Shown: positions 8,477 to 17,087, numbered from the stretch's first letter. The stretch is DNA of 34,492 bases from Bacteroides sp. (GCA_030640625.1 DAOWJB010000060.1:1-34492), one strand, 5' to 3'. Notes: generated by a model not told the origin, from the letters alone. Numbers and translations are program-made.

Positions 8477-9298
8477 TTAATATACTTCCGGGACAAAAGT
8501 CTGATCGGTTATCGGGGGCCTGACATATCCCTCATTATTGATCGGGGGAAGGATTATTTTTTTGTATTTGACTTCCTCATATGGAATCATGCCAAGCAGG
8601 TGATGAATGCAGTTAAGGCGCGCCTTTCTTTTATCATCGGCCTCAACAACCCACCAGGGTGAGACCTTTGTATCTGTATAAGAAAACATTTCATCCTTGG
8701 CTTTGGAATACTCAATCCAACGGTTTCTGGAGCTCATGTCCATCTCGCTTAATTTCCAGTTTTTGGACCGGTCAGCAATACGTTCCTTGAATCTTTTTTC
8801 CTGTTCCTCATCACTGACTGAAAACCAGTATTTAATCAATATGATCCCGGAATGTATGAGTATCTCCTCAAACCGCGGACAGGATCTGAGGAATTCCCAG
8901 TACTCATCATTAGTGCAGAAGTCCATTACCCGTTCCACGCCGGCCCTGTTATACCAGCTACGGTCGAAAAGGACGATCTCTCCGGCAGCTGGCAGGTGAG
9001 AAACATACCTTTGAAAATACCATTGTGTTTTTTCCTTTTCAGTGGGGACACCTAGTGCAACCACATTGCAAACACGGGGATTCAGACGCTGGATGATCCT
9101 TTTGATCACGCCTCCCTTTCCGGCAGCATCCCGTCCTTCAAAAATTACGATGACCTTCAGCCTCTTTTCTTTGACCCATTCATGCATTTTTACTAACTCC
9201 ATCTGGAGGTTTTGCAGTTCCTTAAAATAAAAACGCTTATCGAGCCTTTTTCCGTCTGCAGACTTAGGGTGATTGTGGTGCTTATCTTTCTGGCCCAT
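8477..9298 (-). CDS. ppk2: Polyphosphate kinase 2 (PPK2 family, probably class I)
   Basis: PPK2 enzymes transfer phosphate between polyphosphate and nucleoside diphosphates or monophosphates. The 273 residues form a single P-loop domain with Walker A GRDAAGKGG (55-63) and Walker B FDRSWYNRAGVE (111-122). A basic lid region with KERIADRSKNWKLSEMD follows at about 200-216. The single-domain length and N-terminal pattern (LQNLQMELVKMHEWVKEK before the Walker A strand) match class I, which mainly phosphorylates diphosphates. Class assignment from motifs alone is moderately sure. The product is cytoplasmic. A well-spaced promoter lies directly upstream, so it is probably a single-gene unit separate from galK. 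It could recycle polyphosphate into GTP or ATP, but the context says nothing more specific. Confidence 0.93.
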   Translation of the reverse strand: MGQKDKHHNHPKSADGKRLDKRFYFKELQNLQMELVKMHEWVKEKRLKVIVIFEGRDAAGKGGVIKRIIQRLNPRVCNVVALGVPTEKEKTQWYFQRYVSHLPAAGEIVLFDRSWYNRAGVERVMDFCTNDEYWEFLRSCPRFEEILIHSGIILIKYWFSVSDEEQEKRFKERIADRSKNWKLSEMDMSSRNRWIEYSKAKDEMFSYTDTKVSPWWVVEADDKRKARLNCIHHLLGMIPYEEVKYKKIILPPINNEGYVRPPITDQTFVPEVY

Positions 9299-9316
9299 AG
9301 AAGATTGTTTGTCTGG

Positions 9317-9347
9317 TAAATATAGGGAATAAGCCTGCTAAATGCAA
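9317..9347 (-). promoter_or_regulatory. Promoter (-33/-7) for ppk2
   Basis: On the minus strand TTG, a 20-base spacer and TATATTTA (one mismatch to TAnnTTTG) end 18 bases before ATG 9298. Spacing is ideal for Bacteroidota sigma-A promoters. Confidence 0.5.
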
Positions 9348-9356
9348 TGGCACATT

Positions 9357-10514
9357 TTATACCTCCTTTGCTCCGTCACCAACTTCACCCAGGTAGAAAT
9401 CAGGTTTGAGTCCGGTTTTGGCATGATACGCACTACCAACCTCGGTAATGAAACGGTCGATGGCATCTTTATGTACCAGGCTTACGGTACAACCACCGAA
9501 CCCGGCACCTGTCATCCGGGATCCCATCACCCCTTCCACCTTGCGGGCTTCATCCACAAGCGTGTCCAGTTCAATGCCGGTAACTTCATAATCATCCCGC
9601 AGGGAATCATGGGACGCATTCATCATTTCTCCGAACAGTGCCAGGTCAGATTCTTTGAGCGCCTTGACAGCATCAAGTACACGCTGATTTTCCGATACCA
9701 CATGGTGGGCCCGCCTCCTCACTGTTTCATCCGGAATGAGATGTTGCAGGTCAAGAAACCTGGAGAAAGTCAATTCTCCGAGGAAGGAAACCGGTTCAGT
9801 CCTGGCAATTGACTCAACAGAGCTTTCACATTCCGAACGGCGCTCATTGTATTTGGAATCTGTCAGTCCCCTGCGTTTATTGGTATTGGAGATAACGATT
9901 TTATATTCGCCCAGGACAAGGGGCACCTGTTCATAATCCAGGGTGGCACAGTCAAGGTATACTGCATGGTCGGTTTTGCCCATTCCGGAAGCAAACTGAT
10001 CCATAATGCCACAGTTAACCCCAACAAATTCATTCTCTGCTTTCTGGCCTATCTTAATCAGGTCAATCATATTGAGTTGCATATTATACAGTGCATTCAT
10101 AGCCACAGCGGTTACCATCTCAATACTGGCTGAGGATGAAAGTCCGGCTGCATTTGGTACATCACCCGAAAAAAGCAAATCCATTCCTTTCATCTGGAAT
10201 CCTCGCTTTACCAGCTGGTCCATCACCCCGAGGGGATAGTTCACCCATTTTTTATCCTGCCGGGCAAATCCTTCAGCAGGTACACTACAGCGCTGATCGA
10301 AGTTGGTGGTGGCAAAATTGATCTGGTCCGATCCATTTAACCGGACAGCCAGGTATGTTCCGTATTGCAGGGCGCAGGGAAAAACATAGCCACCGTTATA
10401 ATCAGTGTGTTCTCCTATCAGATTCACCCTTCCGGGAGCAAAAAAGGTTCGGCAAACCTGATCCTTTTTGGTATATAGTTCAAAAAATTTCTCATGTAGT
10501 GACTGAACGTCCAT
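9357..10514 (-). CDS. galK: Galactokinase
   Basis: This GHMP kinase phosphorylates alpha-D-galactose at C1 using ATP in the Leloir pathway. The galactokinase signature GRVNLIGEHTDYNGG is at 28-42 and the ATP-binding loop GLSSSAS at 124-130. The catalytic Asp172 lies in GIMDQFASGMG, and GAGFGGC is near the C-terminus. The 385-residue length is standard and nothing is missing. The gene has its own perfect -7 element upstream and faces the PAP2 operon divergently. There is no galT or galE in the window; GalU is encoded about 4 kb away in the divergent operon. The product is cytoplasmic and the aldose epimerase at 4070 could feed it. Confidence 0.96.
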   Translation of the reverse strand: MDVQSLHEKFFELYTKKDQVCRTFFAPGRVNLIGEHTDYNGGYVFPCALQYGTYLAVRLNGSDQINFATTNFDQRCSVPAEGFARQDKKWVNYPLGVMDQLVKRGFQMKGMDLLFSGDVPNAAGLSSSASIEMVTAVAMNALYNMQLNMIDLIKIGQKAENEFVGVNCGIMDQFASGMGKTDHAVYLDCATLDYEQVPLVLGEYKIVISNTNKRRGLTDSKYNERRSECESSVESIARTEPVSFLGELTFSRFLDLQHLIPDETVRRRAHHVVSENQRVLDAVKALKESDLALFGEMMNASHDSLRDDYEVTGIELDTLVDEARKVEGVMGSRMTGAGFGGCTVSLVHKDAIDRFITEVGSAYHAKTGLKPDFYLGEVGDGAKEV

Positions 10515-10541
10515 AATTAAGTCGTTTTAAAGTCAGAGAAA

Positions 10542-10549
10542 CAAATGTA
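10542..10549 (-). promoter_or_regulatory. -7 promoter element for galK
   Basis: TACATTTG (perfect TAnnTTTG) reads on the minus strand 27 bases upstream of ATG 10514. A TTTG lies 13 bases further upstream, too close for the usual 19-21 spacing. Confidence 0.5.
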
Positions 10550-10629
10550 GTAAAAAAACAAGCAAACCTTAGAGAGCAGAAACCGTACCAGGCACCATTA
10601 AATCAGCAACAGATTCACTGAGAAAAATC

Positions 10630-10637
10630 TATCTTTG
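10630..10637 (+). promoter_or_regulatory. -7 promoter element for the PAP2-to-galU operon
   Basis: TATCTTTG lies 38 bases upstream of ATG 10676. No -33 TTG is visible. It would be the only obvious promoter for the five-gene operon. Confidence 0.45.
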
Positions 10638-10675
10638 CTATTTATCGAATACAGATTTGAAATGGTGGGATTACA

Positions 10676-11335
10676 ATGTTCAGGATAATCAGGGATAACA
10701 GTCTGGGTTTTGTTTTGTATGCTGTATTGCTATTTGCGGGATTTTTACTGGTGGCAGCAGTGCCAAGGCTGGAATTGCATGTTTTACTGAACAGCGGCCA
10801 TACCAGATCACTGGATATATTCTTCAGGCAGCTCACGCTGCTTGGGAATGGCTGGTTTGCAGTTATTTTTTCGATGCTGTTCCTCTTTATCCGGTTCAGG
10901 TTTTTTTTTATGTTGATTTTGTCATACAGTGTATCCGGACTGATGGCACAATTCCTGAAAAGGGTAATATTTCCGGATGTGCTGAGGCCGGCAGCATTCC
11001 TGGATCAGATGCCCGGACTGGACCTGGTGCCTGGGGTTGATCTGCATCATACCTTAAGCTTTCCCTCAGGGCATACTACCACCGTCTTCGCTATCCTGCT
11101 GCTGACCGGATTCATTCTCAACAGAAAATATGCAGTATTTGGATTGATGTTTCTGGCCTGGCTGGCAGGAATGTCAAGGGTTTACCTGTCCCAGCATTTC
11201 CTGATCGATGTTTTGGGAGGATCCATCCTCGGAGTTTTTTCAGCTTTGTTTTTTTATTGGTATTTTAGAAAATCAAAATCTTCATGGCTTGACCAATCAT
11301 TGACAGGTATAGCAAGGAGGAAAATTTACAAATAA
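10676..11335 (+). CDS. PAP2-family membrane phosphatase
   Basis: This 219-residue integral membrane protein has about six hydrophobic helices. The three PAP2 motifs are visible: KR...LRP around 95-105, PSGH at 130-133 and SR-x5-H-x3-D at 167-178. In this layout His133 and His174 are the catalytic pair and the active site faces the periplasm. Family members dephosphorylate undecaprenyl pyrophosphate, lipid A phosphates or phosphatidic acid, and the sequence alone does not decide which. The gene is first in a tight operon (3 bases to the next start) with polyprenyl-phosphate-sugar enzymes. Undecaprenyl phosphate recycling or lipid A dephosphorylation before sugar addition are therefore the likeliest roles. 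It stops at K219, and a GGAGG near its end may serve the next gene. Confidence 0.88.
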   Translation: MFRIIRDNSLGFVLYAVLLFAGFLLVAAVPRLELHVLLNSGHTRSLDIFFRQLTLLGNGWFAVIFSMLFLFIRFRFFFMLILSYSVSGLMAQFLKRVIFPDVLRPAAFLDQMPGLDLVPGVDLHHTLSFPSGHTTTVFAILLLTGFILNRKYAVFGLMFLAWLAGMSRVYLSQHFLIDVLGGSILGVFSALFFYWYFRKSKSSWLDQSLTGIARRKIYK

Positions 11336-11338
11336 GAA

Positions 11339-13015
11339 GTGCTCAAAGAACGGCCCATCATTACTGAAATACTGATCGCACTTGGCGCGCTGGTATTGTT
11401 TGTTCCTTTCCTGGGTGGGGTTCACCTGTTCGACTGGGACGAGATTAACTTTGCCGAATCTGCCAGGGAGATGATCCTGACAGGTAACTTTCTTACCGTA
11501 CATATTGACTTTGAACCATTCTACCAGAAACCCCCACTCTTTATCTGGATGCAGGTATTGTCCATGAAGCTCTTCGGGATCAATGAATTTGCAGCCAGGT
11601 TTCCGAATGTGATCTGCGGAATGATCACCCTGGTGGTTCTTTACCGGACCGGGAGGAGGATCTACGACACCGGGTTTGCATGGTTCTGGGTACTCAGCTA
11701 CATCGGTACCATACTGCCTTTTTTGTATTTCAAATCAGGCATTATAGATCCCTGGTTCAACCTTTTTATCTTCACATCCCTGCTGAATCTGATCCGCTTT
11801 CTGGATGCAGAAAGAGGTGAAAAACGCTGGCAAAACCTGGTTCTTTCCGCTGTTCTTCTTGGAATGGCCAACCTGACCAAGGGTCCCGTTTCCCTCTTAC
11901 TGTTTGGCTTGACCGTAGGTGTATTCTGGGCCGTAAACAAATTCAGGTTAAGGATCCTGTGGAGTGAGATCCTCCTATTTCTGCTCATGCTCGTAATGGT
12001 TGGCGGTTTATGGTTCTTTATTCAGGTAGCCATTGGGAACTTCAGCGTGATCCTTGATTTTATCCGGTATCAGATACAGCTTCTCAGAACTGAAGACTCC
12101 GGTCATGGCGGATTTCTGTTCTACCATTTTGTCGTTTTGTTAGCAGGCGTATTTCCGGTTTCAGTTTTTGCACTCAAGGCATTTCGCAGGAGCTATTATG
12201 ATGCCAATTCCCAGAAACGCTTTAAACGCTGGATGATCATTCTTTTCTGGGTGGTCCTGCTTATCTTTTCACTGGTGAAAACAAAAATCGTTCACTATTC
12301 GTCCCTCTGCTACCTGCCTTTAACTTTCCTTGGAACCTACGTGATCTATAAGATCATTCACGAGAGGATAAAGAATTACCGTTGGCTGAATATCATTTAT
12401 GCAGTGCTTGGCATGATCATCGGGCTTGCATTTGCCATCATCCCCATACTTGCATCAAGAATAGATGATATCCTGGCATTGGGATATTTCCCGGACCCGT
12501 TTACCCAGGCGAATTTAAAAGCAGATGTTTATTGGAGTGGTTTCGAGGGACTGATCGGGCTGCTGTTCATTCTCGGGATCATTACAAGCCTTGTCCTGCT
12601 GAGGAAAAATAAAAAAATCGCATACTATGCCATGCTTCTCAATGTAACCCTTTTCATAAACCTTGCCTTGTTTTTCACAGCCGGGAAAATTGAGGGTTAT
12701 TCACAGCATGCACTGATCGAATTCTGCAAAGAAAGAAAGGGGGAGGATGGCTATGTACATACCCTGGGAATGAAAAGTTATGCACATTTGTTTTATACGG
12801 CCAAGCCCGTCCCTGAAAATGAGCAATCCCAGGATCTTGACTGGTTACTCAAAGGAAAAATTGACAAGCCGGCGTATTTTATTTTACGCAGTAAAACCCT
12901 GGAGCACTTCCAGCAATCGAATCCTGAACTGAACCTGCTTTACGAGAAGAATGGATTTTCCTTTTGCATACGGGAACCTGGTAATGATAACGGTAATAGA
13001 GTAACATATGATTAA
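11339..13015 (+). CDS. GT39/ArnT-like membrane glycosyltransferase (GT-C fold)
   Basis: This 558-residue protein has about 11-12 hydrophobic helices. The first periplasmic loop carries the GT-C acidic motif FDWDEINFAESAREM (Asp34-Glu35 region), followed by QKPPLFIWMQ, both typical of ArnT and protein mannosyltransferases. Such enzymes take a sugar from a polyprenyl-phosphate carrier and transfer it to lipid A, protein or another glycan in the periplasm. The start is GTG at 11339. An in-frame stop lies two codons before it, and the next ATG falls after the conserved DE motif. A GGAGG sits 18 bases upstream, longer than usual. The gene begins 3 bases after the PAP2 stop and overlaps the GT2 gene by 8 bases, implying tight co-expression. 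A soluble C-terminal part (about 430-558) has no identified fold. The acceptor is unknown. Confidence 0.88.
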   Translation: MLKERPIITEILIALGALVLFVPFLGGVHLFDWDEINFAESAREMILTGNFLTVHIDFEPFYQKPPLFIWMQVLSMKLFGINEFAARFPNVICGMITLVVLYRTGRRIYDTGFAWFWVLSYIGTILPFLYFKSGIIDPWFNLFIFTSLLNLIRFLDAERGEKRWQNLVLSAVLLGMANLTKGPVSLLLFGLTVGVFWAVNKFRLRILWSEILLFLLMLVMVGGLWFFIQVAIGNFSVILDFIRYQIQLLRTEDSGHGGFLFYHFVVLLAGVFPVSVFALKAFRRSYYDANSQKRFKRWMIILFWVVLLIFSLVKTKIVHYSSLCYLPLTFLGTYVIYKIIHERIKNYRWLNIIYAVLGMIIGLAFAIIPILASRIDDILALGYFPDPFTQANLKADVYWSGFEGLIGLLFILGIITSLVLLRKNKKIAYYAMLLNVTLFINLALFFTAGKIEGYSQHALIEFCKERKGEDGYVHTLGMKSYAHLFYTAKPVPENEQSQDLDWLLKGKIDKPAYFILRSKTLEHFQQSNPELNLLYEKNGFSFCIREPGNDNGNRVTYD

Positions 13016-13751
13016 AGATAGAAGGATAGCCGTAGTTATGCCTGCCTATAATGCAGAGAGGACCCTGGAAGCTACGTTCAGGGAGATCCCCTTTGATATT
13101 GTGGATCACGTTATCCTGGTCGATGATAAGAGCAGTGATCAAACGGTAAAGGTGGCAAGGGGCATGGGCATAAAGCATATCATAGAACACGATGAAAACA
13201 AAGGTTATGGAGGAAATCAGAAGACCTGTTATTTGACTGCACTTGATCTCAAAGCTGATATTGTTGTGATGCTTCATCCTGATTACCAGTATGATCCGAG
13301 ATTGATCCATTCCATGTGCTACCTGATTGCGAACGGTGTTTACGAGGTAGTCCTTGGTTCCCGGATCCTGGGCAGGGGAGCATTGAAAGGCGGGATGCCC
13401 CTGTATAAGTATATTGCTAACCGTTTTCTGACACTGTTCCAGAATTTTCTTACCAGGCAGAAATTATCAGAATATCATACAGGCTACCGTGCTTTCTCGG
13501 CCAATGTCCTGCAGGGGATAAATTTTCAGGTAAATTCTGATGATTTTGTATTTGATAACCAAATGCTGGCCCAGATCTTTTATGCCGGATTTGAAATTGC
13601 AGAAATTACCTGCCCGACCAAGTATTTTAAAGAAGCATCATCCATTAATATCAAAAGAAGTATCAGATATGGACTGGGGGTCATGGGTGTCTCCATCCGT
13701 TATTTTCTTGCGAAGACGGGAATTGTTAAAAGCAAAATATTCATCAATTAA
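13008..13751 (+). CDS. GT2 glycosyltransferase, dolichyl/polyprenyl-phosphate sugar synthase-like
   Basis: This 247-residue GT-A enzyme has the N-terminal nucleotide-binding strand AVVMPAYNAERTL (8-20), VDDKSSDQT (38-46), NKGYGGNQ and the metal-binding-like region HPDYQYDP (90-97). It then shows GSRILGRGALKGGMP and the GYRAFS acceptor-side motif. This is the layout of DPM1/ArnC-type enzymes, which move a sugar from NDP-sugar to polyprenyl phosphate at the cytoplasmic face. It has no strong C-terminal membrane helices, as in DPM1, so it is probably a peripheral protein. It overlaps the GT39-type gene by 8 bases. As the likely maker of the lipid-linked donor for that transferase, it forms the central link of the operon. 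The sugar is not readable from the sequence. Confidence 0.88.
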   Translation: MIKDRRIAVVMPAYNAERTLEATFREIPFDIVDHVILVDDKSSDQTVKVARGMGIKHIIEHDENKGYGGNQKTCYLTALDLKADIVVMLHPDYQYDPRLIHSMCYLIANGVYEVVLGSRILGRGALKGGMPLYKYIANRFLTLFQNFLTRQKLSEYHTGYRAFSANVLQGINFQVNSDDFVFDNQMLAQIFYAGFEIAEITCPTKYFKEASSINIKRSIRYGLGVMGVSIRYFLAKTGIVKSKIFIN

Positions 13752-13764
13752 AGTAGATATCACT

Positions 13765-14760
13765 GTGATCATTCGTACAAAATCCTATCCAAGGGCAGCA
13801 TTGCTGGGAAATCCCTCGGATGGCTACTATGGCAAAACCATTGCCTTTCTTTTTAAGAATTTCTCTGCCAATGTGATCCTGTATGAGACACCTGAGCTGG
13901 AGATACTGCCGGCTGATTATGATTCAAATGTATTCGATAGCATCTCAGAGCTGAACGAAGATGTAGTATTATTTGGTTATTACGGTGGCATACGGCTTCT
14001 AAAGGCAGCGGTTAAACGGTTCTATGATTATTGCATGAAGGAAGAAATCAAACTCCATAATCGAAATTTCACCCTGCGGTATTCTTCGGATATTCCTTAC
14101 CGGCTTGGACTGGCAGGGTCAAGTGCGATCATTACAGCATGCATCAGAGCCCTCATGGAATATTACCAGGTTGAGATCGAACCATACAAAATGGCCAACC
14201 TTGTCCTGTCGGTTGAAACAGATGAACTGGGTATTGGAGCCGGACTCCAGGACAGGGTAGCCCAGGCCTATGAGGTACCTGTGTTTATGGATTTCAACAG
14301 GGAGATCATGGAATCACGGGGCTACGGCATTTATGAACCCATTGAAAGAAAATATCTGAAAAACCTGTATATCGCCTATCAGAATGATCTTTCAGAAGGT
14401 TCTGAGGTGGTTCATAATGATTTCAGGGAACGATATAACTTTGGTGTCAGGGAGGTAGTGGATGCCATTGACAGCTGGGCTAATATCACCATCCGGGGCA
14501 AACAGGCCCTGGAGTCAGGAGACAGAGAGGGACTGAAACAGCTGATTGATGAGAATTTTAATCTGAGGAAATCCGTTATGAATATCAGCAACAAAAACAT
14601 TGATATGGTGGAACTTGCCAGATCAACCGGTGCCTCCGCCAAATTCACCGGTTCCGGTGGAGCCATTATCGGTACTTTTGAGGACGAGAATACATATGAG
14701 CGCCTGAAGGAAAAACTGGGTAAAAACAATATAGCAACCATTAAACCAGAAATTTTATAA
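13765..14760 (+). CDS. GHMP kinase, glucuronokinase-like
   Basis: The ORF track starts at 13540, but the first 75 codons lie over the GT2 gene in another frame and carry no family signal. GTG 13765, 13 bases after the GT2 stop, gives a 331-residue protein that opens directly with the conserved strand. Visible motifs are LLGNPSDGYYGKT (about 13-25), the ATP loop GLAGSSA (115-121), LGIGAGLQDRVAQAYE (about 155-170) and a C-terminal KFTGSGG. From memory this series resembles plant glucuronokinase (EC 2.7.1.43), which makes glucuronate-1-phosphate, more than galactokinase or heptose kinases. A sugar-1-kinase role is fairly sure; glucuronate as substrate is inference. The downstream galU is 12 bases away, so the product would sit beside a nucleotidyltransferase. 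Confidence 0.82.
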   Translation: MIIRTKSYPRAALLGNPSDGYYGKTIAFLFKNFSANVILYETPELEILPADYDSNVFDSISELNEDVVLFGYYGGIRLLKAAVKRFYDYCMKEEIKLHNRNFTLRYSSDIPYRLGLAGSSAIITACIRALMEYYQVEIEPYKMANLVLSVETDELGIGAGLQDRVAQAYEVPVFMDFNREIMESRGYGIYEPIERKYLKNLYIAYQNDLSEGSEVVHNDFRERYNFGVREVVDAIDSWANITIRGKQALESGDREGLKQLIDENFNLRKSVMNISNKNIDMVELARSTGASAKFTGSGGAIIGTFEDENTYERLKEKLGKNNIATIKPEIL

Positions 14761-14772
14761 GCAGTTCACATC

Positions 14773-15648
14773 ATGTTCAGAATTAATAAAGCAGTTATCC
14801 CGGCCGCCGGGTTCGGAATACGTTTTCTTCCTGCGACCAAATCACAGCCCAAAGAGATGCTTCCCATAGTCGATAAGCCCACCATCCAATATGTGGTAGA
14901 AGAGGCTGTCGAGGCTGGTATTACTGATATCCTGATGATCATAGGAAAAGGTAAAAGGGCCATTGAAGAGCATTTTGACAGGAACATGGAACTCGAATAC
15001 CAGCTGGAAGAAAAGAAACAATACGAATTGCTCGAGGAGATACGCTCCATTACCCAGCTGGCGGATATTCATTTCATCTGGCAGAAAGAATTAAGCGGGC
15101 TGGGTGATGCGATCAGGTATGCCCGCCATCATGTTAATAACGAGCCTTTTGCCATCCTGCTGGGCGATACGCTGATAGATAGCAGTTTTGGATCTGTCAC
15201 CAGGCAACTGATCGAGGTATTCAGAAAATACAAAGGTTCTGTCGTGGCCCTGGAAGAAGTTGACCGGGAGATGGTAAGCAGATATGGGATTATTGACGGA
15301 TCGGAGGTTGAAGAAAATGTTTTCAAAGTTTCAGACTTCATTGAAAAACCATCTGTCGAGGAATCCCCATCGAACCTGGCCATTGCCTCAAGATATATCT
15401 TCACCCCTGATATCTTTAATTACCTGCAACGTGTACAACCTGGCAAGAATAATGAGATCCAGCTGACAGATGCCATGCATTTGATGCTGCAGGATCATCA
15501 GATGTACGGTTTGAAATTTGACGGTATCAGGTATGATATAGGTAACAAACTGGATTTCTTGAAAACGAATGTGATCTATGGTTCGAAAAGAGAGGACCTG
15601 GGTGCTGATTTCCTTGTGTGGCTGAAACAATTTGTTGATAATCAATAA
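14773..15648 (+). CDS. galU: UTP--glucose-1-phosphate uridylyltransferase
   Basis: The enzyme joins UTP and glucose-1-phosphate to UDP-glucose and pyrophosphate. The N-terminal signature AAGFGIRFLPATKSQPKEM (11-29) and PIVDKPTIQYVVEEA (31-45) are clear. The usual GxGTR loop is GFGIR, a mild change. Further family motifs are LGDTLID, EKP and a C-terminal YDIGNK. The 291-residue length is typical of bacterial GalU. It is the last gene of the operon and is followed by a weak hairpin with a T-rich tail. Its place behind a glucuronokinase-like kinase raises the chance that it accepts a sugar-1-phosphate other than glucose-1-phosphate, as plant UDP-sugar pyrophosphorylases do. That is inference. 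Confidence 0.93.
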   Translation: MFRINKAVIPAAGFGIRFLPATKSQPKEMLPIVDKPTIQYVVEEAVEAGITDILMIIGKGKRAIEEHFDRNMELEYQLEEKKQYELLEEIRSITQLADIHFIWQKELSGLGDAIRYARHHVNNEPFAILLGDTLIDSSFGSVTRQLIEVFRKYKGSVVALEEVDREMVSRYGIIDGSEVEENVFKVSDFIEKPSVEESPSNLAIASRYIFTPDIFNYLQRVQPGKNNEIQLTDAMHLMLQDHQMYGLKFDGIRYDIGNKLDFLKTNVIYGSKREDLGADFLVWLKQFVDNQ

Positions 15649-15653
15649 TTCCC

Positions 15654-15678
15654 GGTTTTAGCAAAAAACCTTATTTTT
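15654..15678 (+). terminator. Weak candidate terminator after galU
   Basis: GGTTTT and AAAACC pair over a 5-base loop and are followed by TTATTTTT. The stem is short and AT-rich, so read-through into the DUF1080 gene is likely. Confidence 0.35.
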
Positions 15679-15703
15679 AAATAATCAATCAATAAACGCT
15701 ATT

Positions 15704-17068
15704 ATGAAGAAGACACTTAAAATCCTGAATGGAATGCTTATTATGGCTCTATTCATTGCTTCCTGTGTGACAGAACCCTGGACACCCCTGTTCAATCCCA
15801 ATAACCTGGATGATTTCACACAGCTGGGTGGCGAGGCTATTTATGAATTGGAGGATGGCGTGATCATCGGGACAACGGTAGCCAGTACCCCAAATAGTTT
15901 CCTGAGTACGAAAGAGATGTATGGAGATTTTATCCTCGAATTCAAGGTCATGGTTGACACCCTGTTAAATTCTGGTGTCCAGATCCGCAGTAATTCCTAT
16001 CTCAACGGAAGGGTGCATGGATACCAGGTGGAGATTGATCCATCACCCAGGGCTTATAGTGCTGGTATATATGATGAGGCACGAAGAGCCTGGTTGCATG
16101 ATCTTTCGGAAAACGAGGCCGGCAGGAAGGCATTTAAGAATGGGAAATGGAACCTGTACCGGGTAGAGGCCATTGGCAATACTATCAAGACCTGGATAAA
16201 TGGGGTCATGTGTGCCAACCTGGTGGACGAGGCAGACGACAGTGGATTTATTGCCTTTCAGGTTCATAGTGTCAATGCAGAGGAAAATCCTGCGACAGTG
16301 GGTGTGCAGGTGAAATGGAAAAATGTCCGGATCATGACTGAAGACCTGGAAAATTATCGTTTCAGGGGAGAGGATCCCATACCTGCTAAAGAGGTATTAC
16401 TTACGAATCAACTGACAAAAGCCGAAAAAGCCGATGGCTGGGAGATGCTGTTTGATGGTAAGTCCACCGAAAAATGGAGAGCTGCCCACAAAGAAACATT
16501 TCCCGAAAAAGGGTGGACAGTAGAGAATGGCTTGCTGGCATTGCATGCAGAGAGTGGAGGGGAATCCACCGAAGCCGGAGACATTGTTACCCTGGAACAA
16601 TTTTCAGATTTTGAGCTGAACCTGGAATTCAACATCACACCCGGCGCGAACAGCGGAATAAAGTATTTTGTCACAGAAGGGGAAAAGACTGAAGGTTCTG
16701 CCATCGGCCTGGAGTATCAGATACTGGATGATGAGAAGAATGAGGATGCCAGTAATGGCATAGACGGTAACCACACCGTTGCTTCACTTTATGACCTGAT
16801 CCCGGCAGGGGAAAAATATGTCAGGGAACCCGGACAATGGAACATGGTTAGGATCGTCTCCAAAGACCGCAAAGTGGAGCACTGGCTGAACGGAAGGAAA
16901 CAGTTTGAATATGAACGTGGATCAAAGGCATTCAGAGACCTGGTTGCGATCAGTAAGTATAAGGTCTGGGAGAATTTTGGAGAGGCGGATGCCGGATATA
17001 TTCTGCTGCAGGAGCATGGACATGATGTTTTTTTCAGGAATATCAAGATTAAAAGGCTCAAACCTTAA
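15704..17068 (+). CDS. Lipoprotein with two DUF1080 (3-keto-disaccharide hydrolase) domains
   Basis: The signal MKKTLKILNGMLIMALFIASC ends in a lipobox, so the protein is probably anchored in the envelope. Two concanavalin-like DUF1080 domains follow. The first (about 27-205) has NSGVQIRSNS, GYQVEID and WNLYRVEAIGNTIKTWING. The second (about 236-453) has WEMLFDGKSTEKWR, NSGIKYFV, GLEYQILDD and QWNMVRI, and ends in FFRNIKIKRL. DUF1080 is the family named 3-keto-disaccharide hydrolase and often sits beside Gfo/Idh/MocA oxidoreductases, as it does here. The duplication may reflect one catalytic and one binding copy; the second domain looks closer to the canonical pattern. The PmoA-like gene follows 19 bases later in the same direction. 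Confidence 0.88.
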   Translation: MKKTLKILNGMLIMALFIASCVTEPWTPLFNPNNLDDFTQLGGEAIYELEDGVIIGTTVASTPNSFLSTKEMYGDFILEFKVMVDTLLNSGVQIRSNSYLNGRVHGYQVEIDPSPRAYSAGIYDEARRAWLHDLSENEAGRKAFKNGKWNLYRVEAIGNTIKTWINGVMCANLVDEADDSGFIAFQVHSVNAEENPATVGVQVKWKNVRIMTEDLENYRFRGEDPIPAKEVLLTNQLTKAEKADGWEMLFDGKSTEKWRAAHKETFPEKGWTVENGLLALHAESGGESTEAGDIVTLEQFSDFELNLEFNITPGANSGIKYFVTEGEKTEGSAIGLEYQILDDEKNEDASNGIDGNHTVASLYDLIPAGEKYVREPGQWNMVRIVSKDRKVEHWLNGRKQFEYERGSKAFRDLVAISKYKVWENFGEADAGYILLQEHGHDVFFRNIKIKRLKP

Positions 17069-17087
17069 ATATTAAACAAATCATGTT

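Noticed and set aside
13540-13764. N-terminal 75 codons of the GHMP kinase ORF as listed
   Set aside because: They overlie the GT2 gene in another frame and show no kinase similarity; GTG 13765 is the better start.
10676-15648. Reading the operon as a true arn (aminoarabinose) cluster
   Set aside because: ArnA-, ArnB- and ArnD-type genes are absent and the kinase/GalU pair points to another sugar; only the logic is similar.
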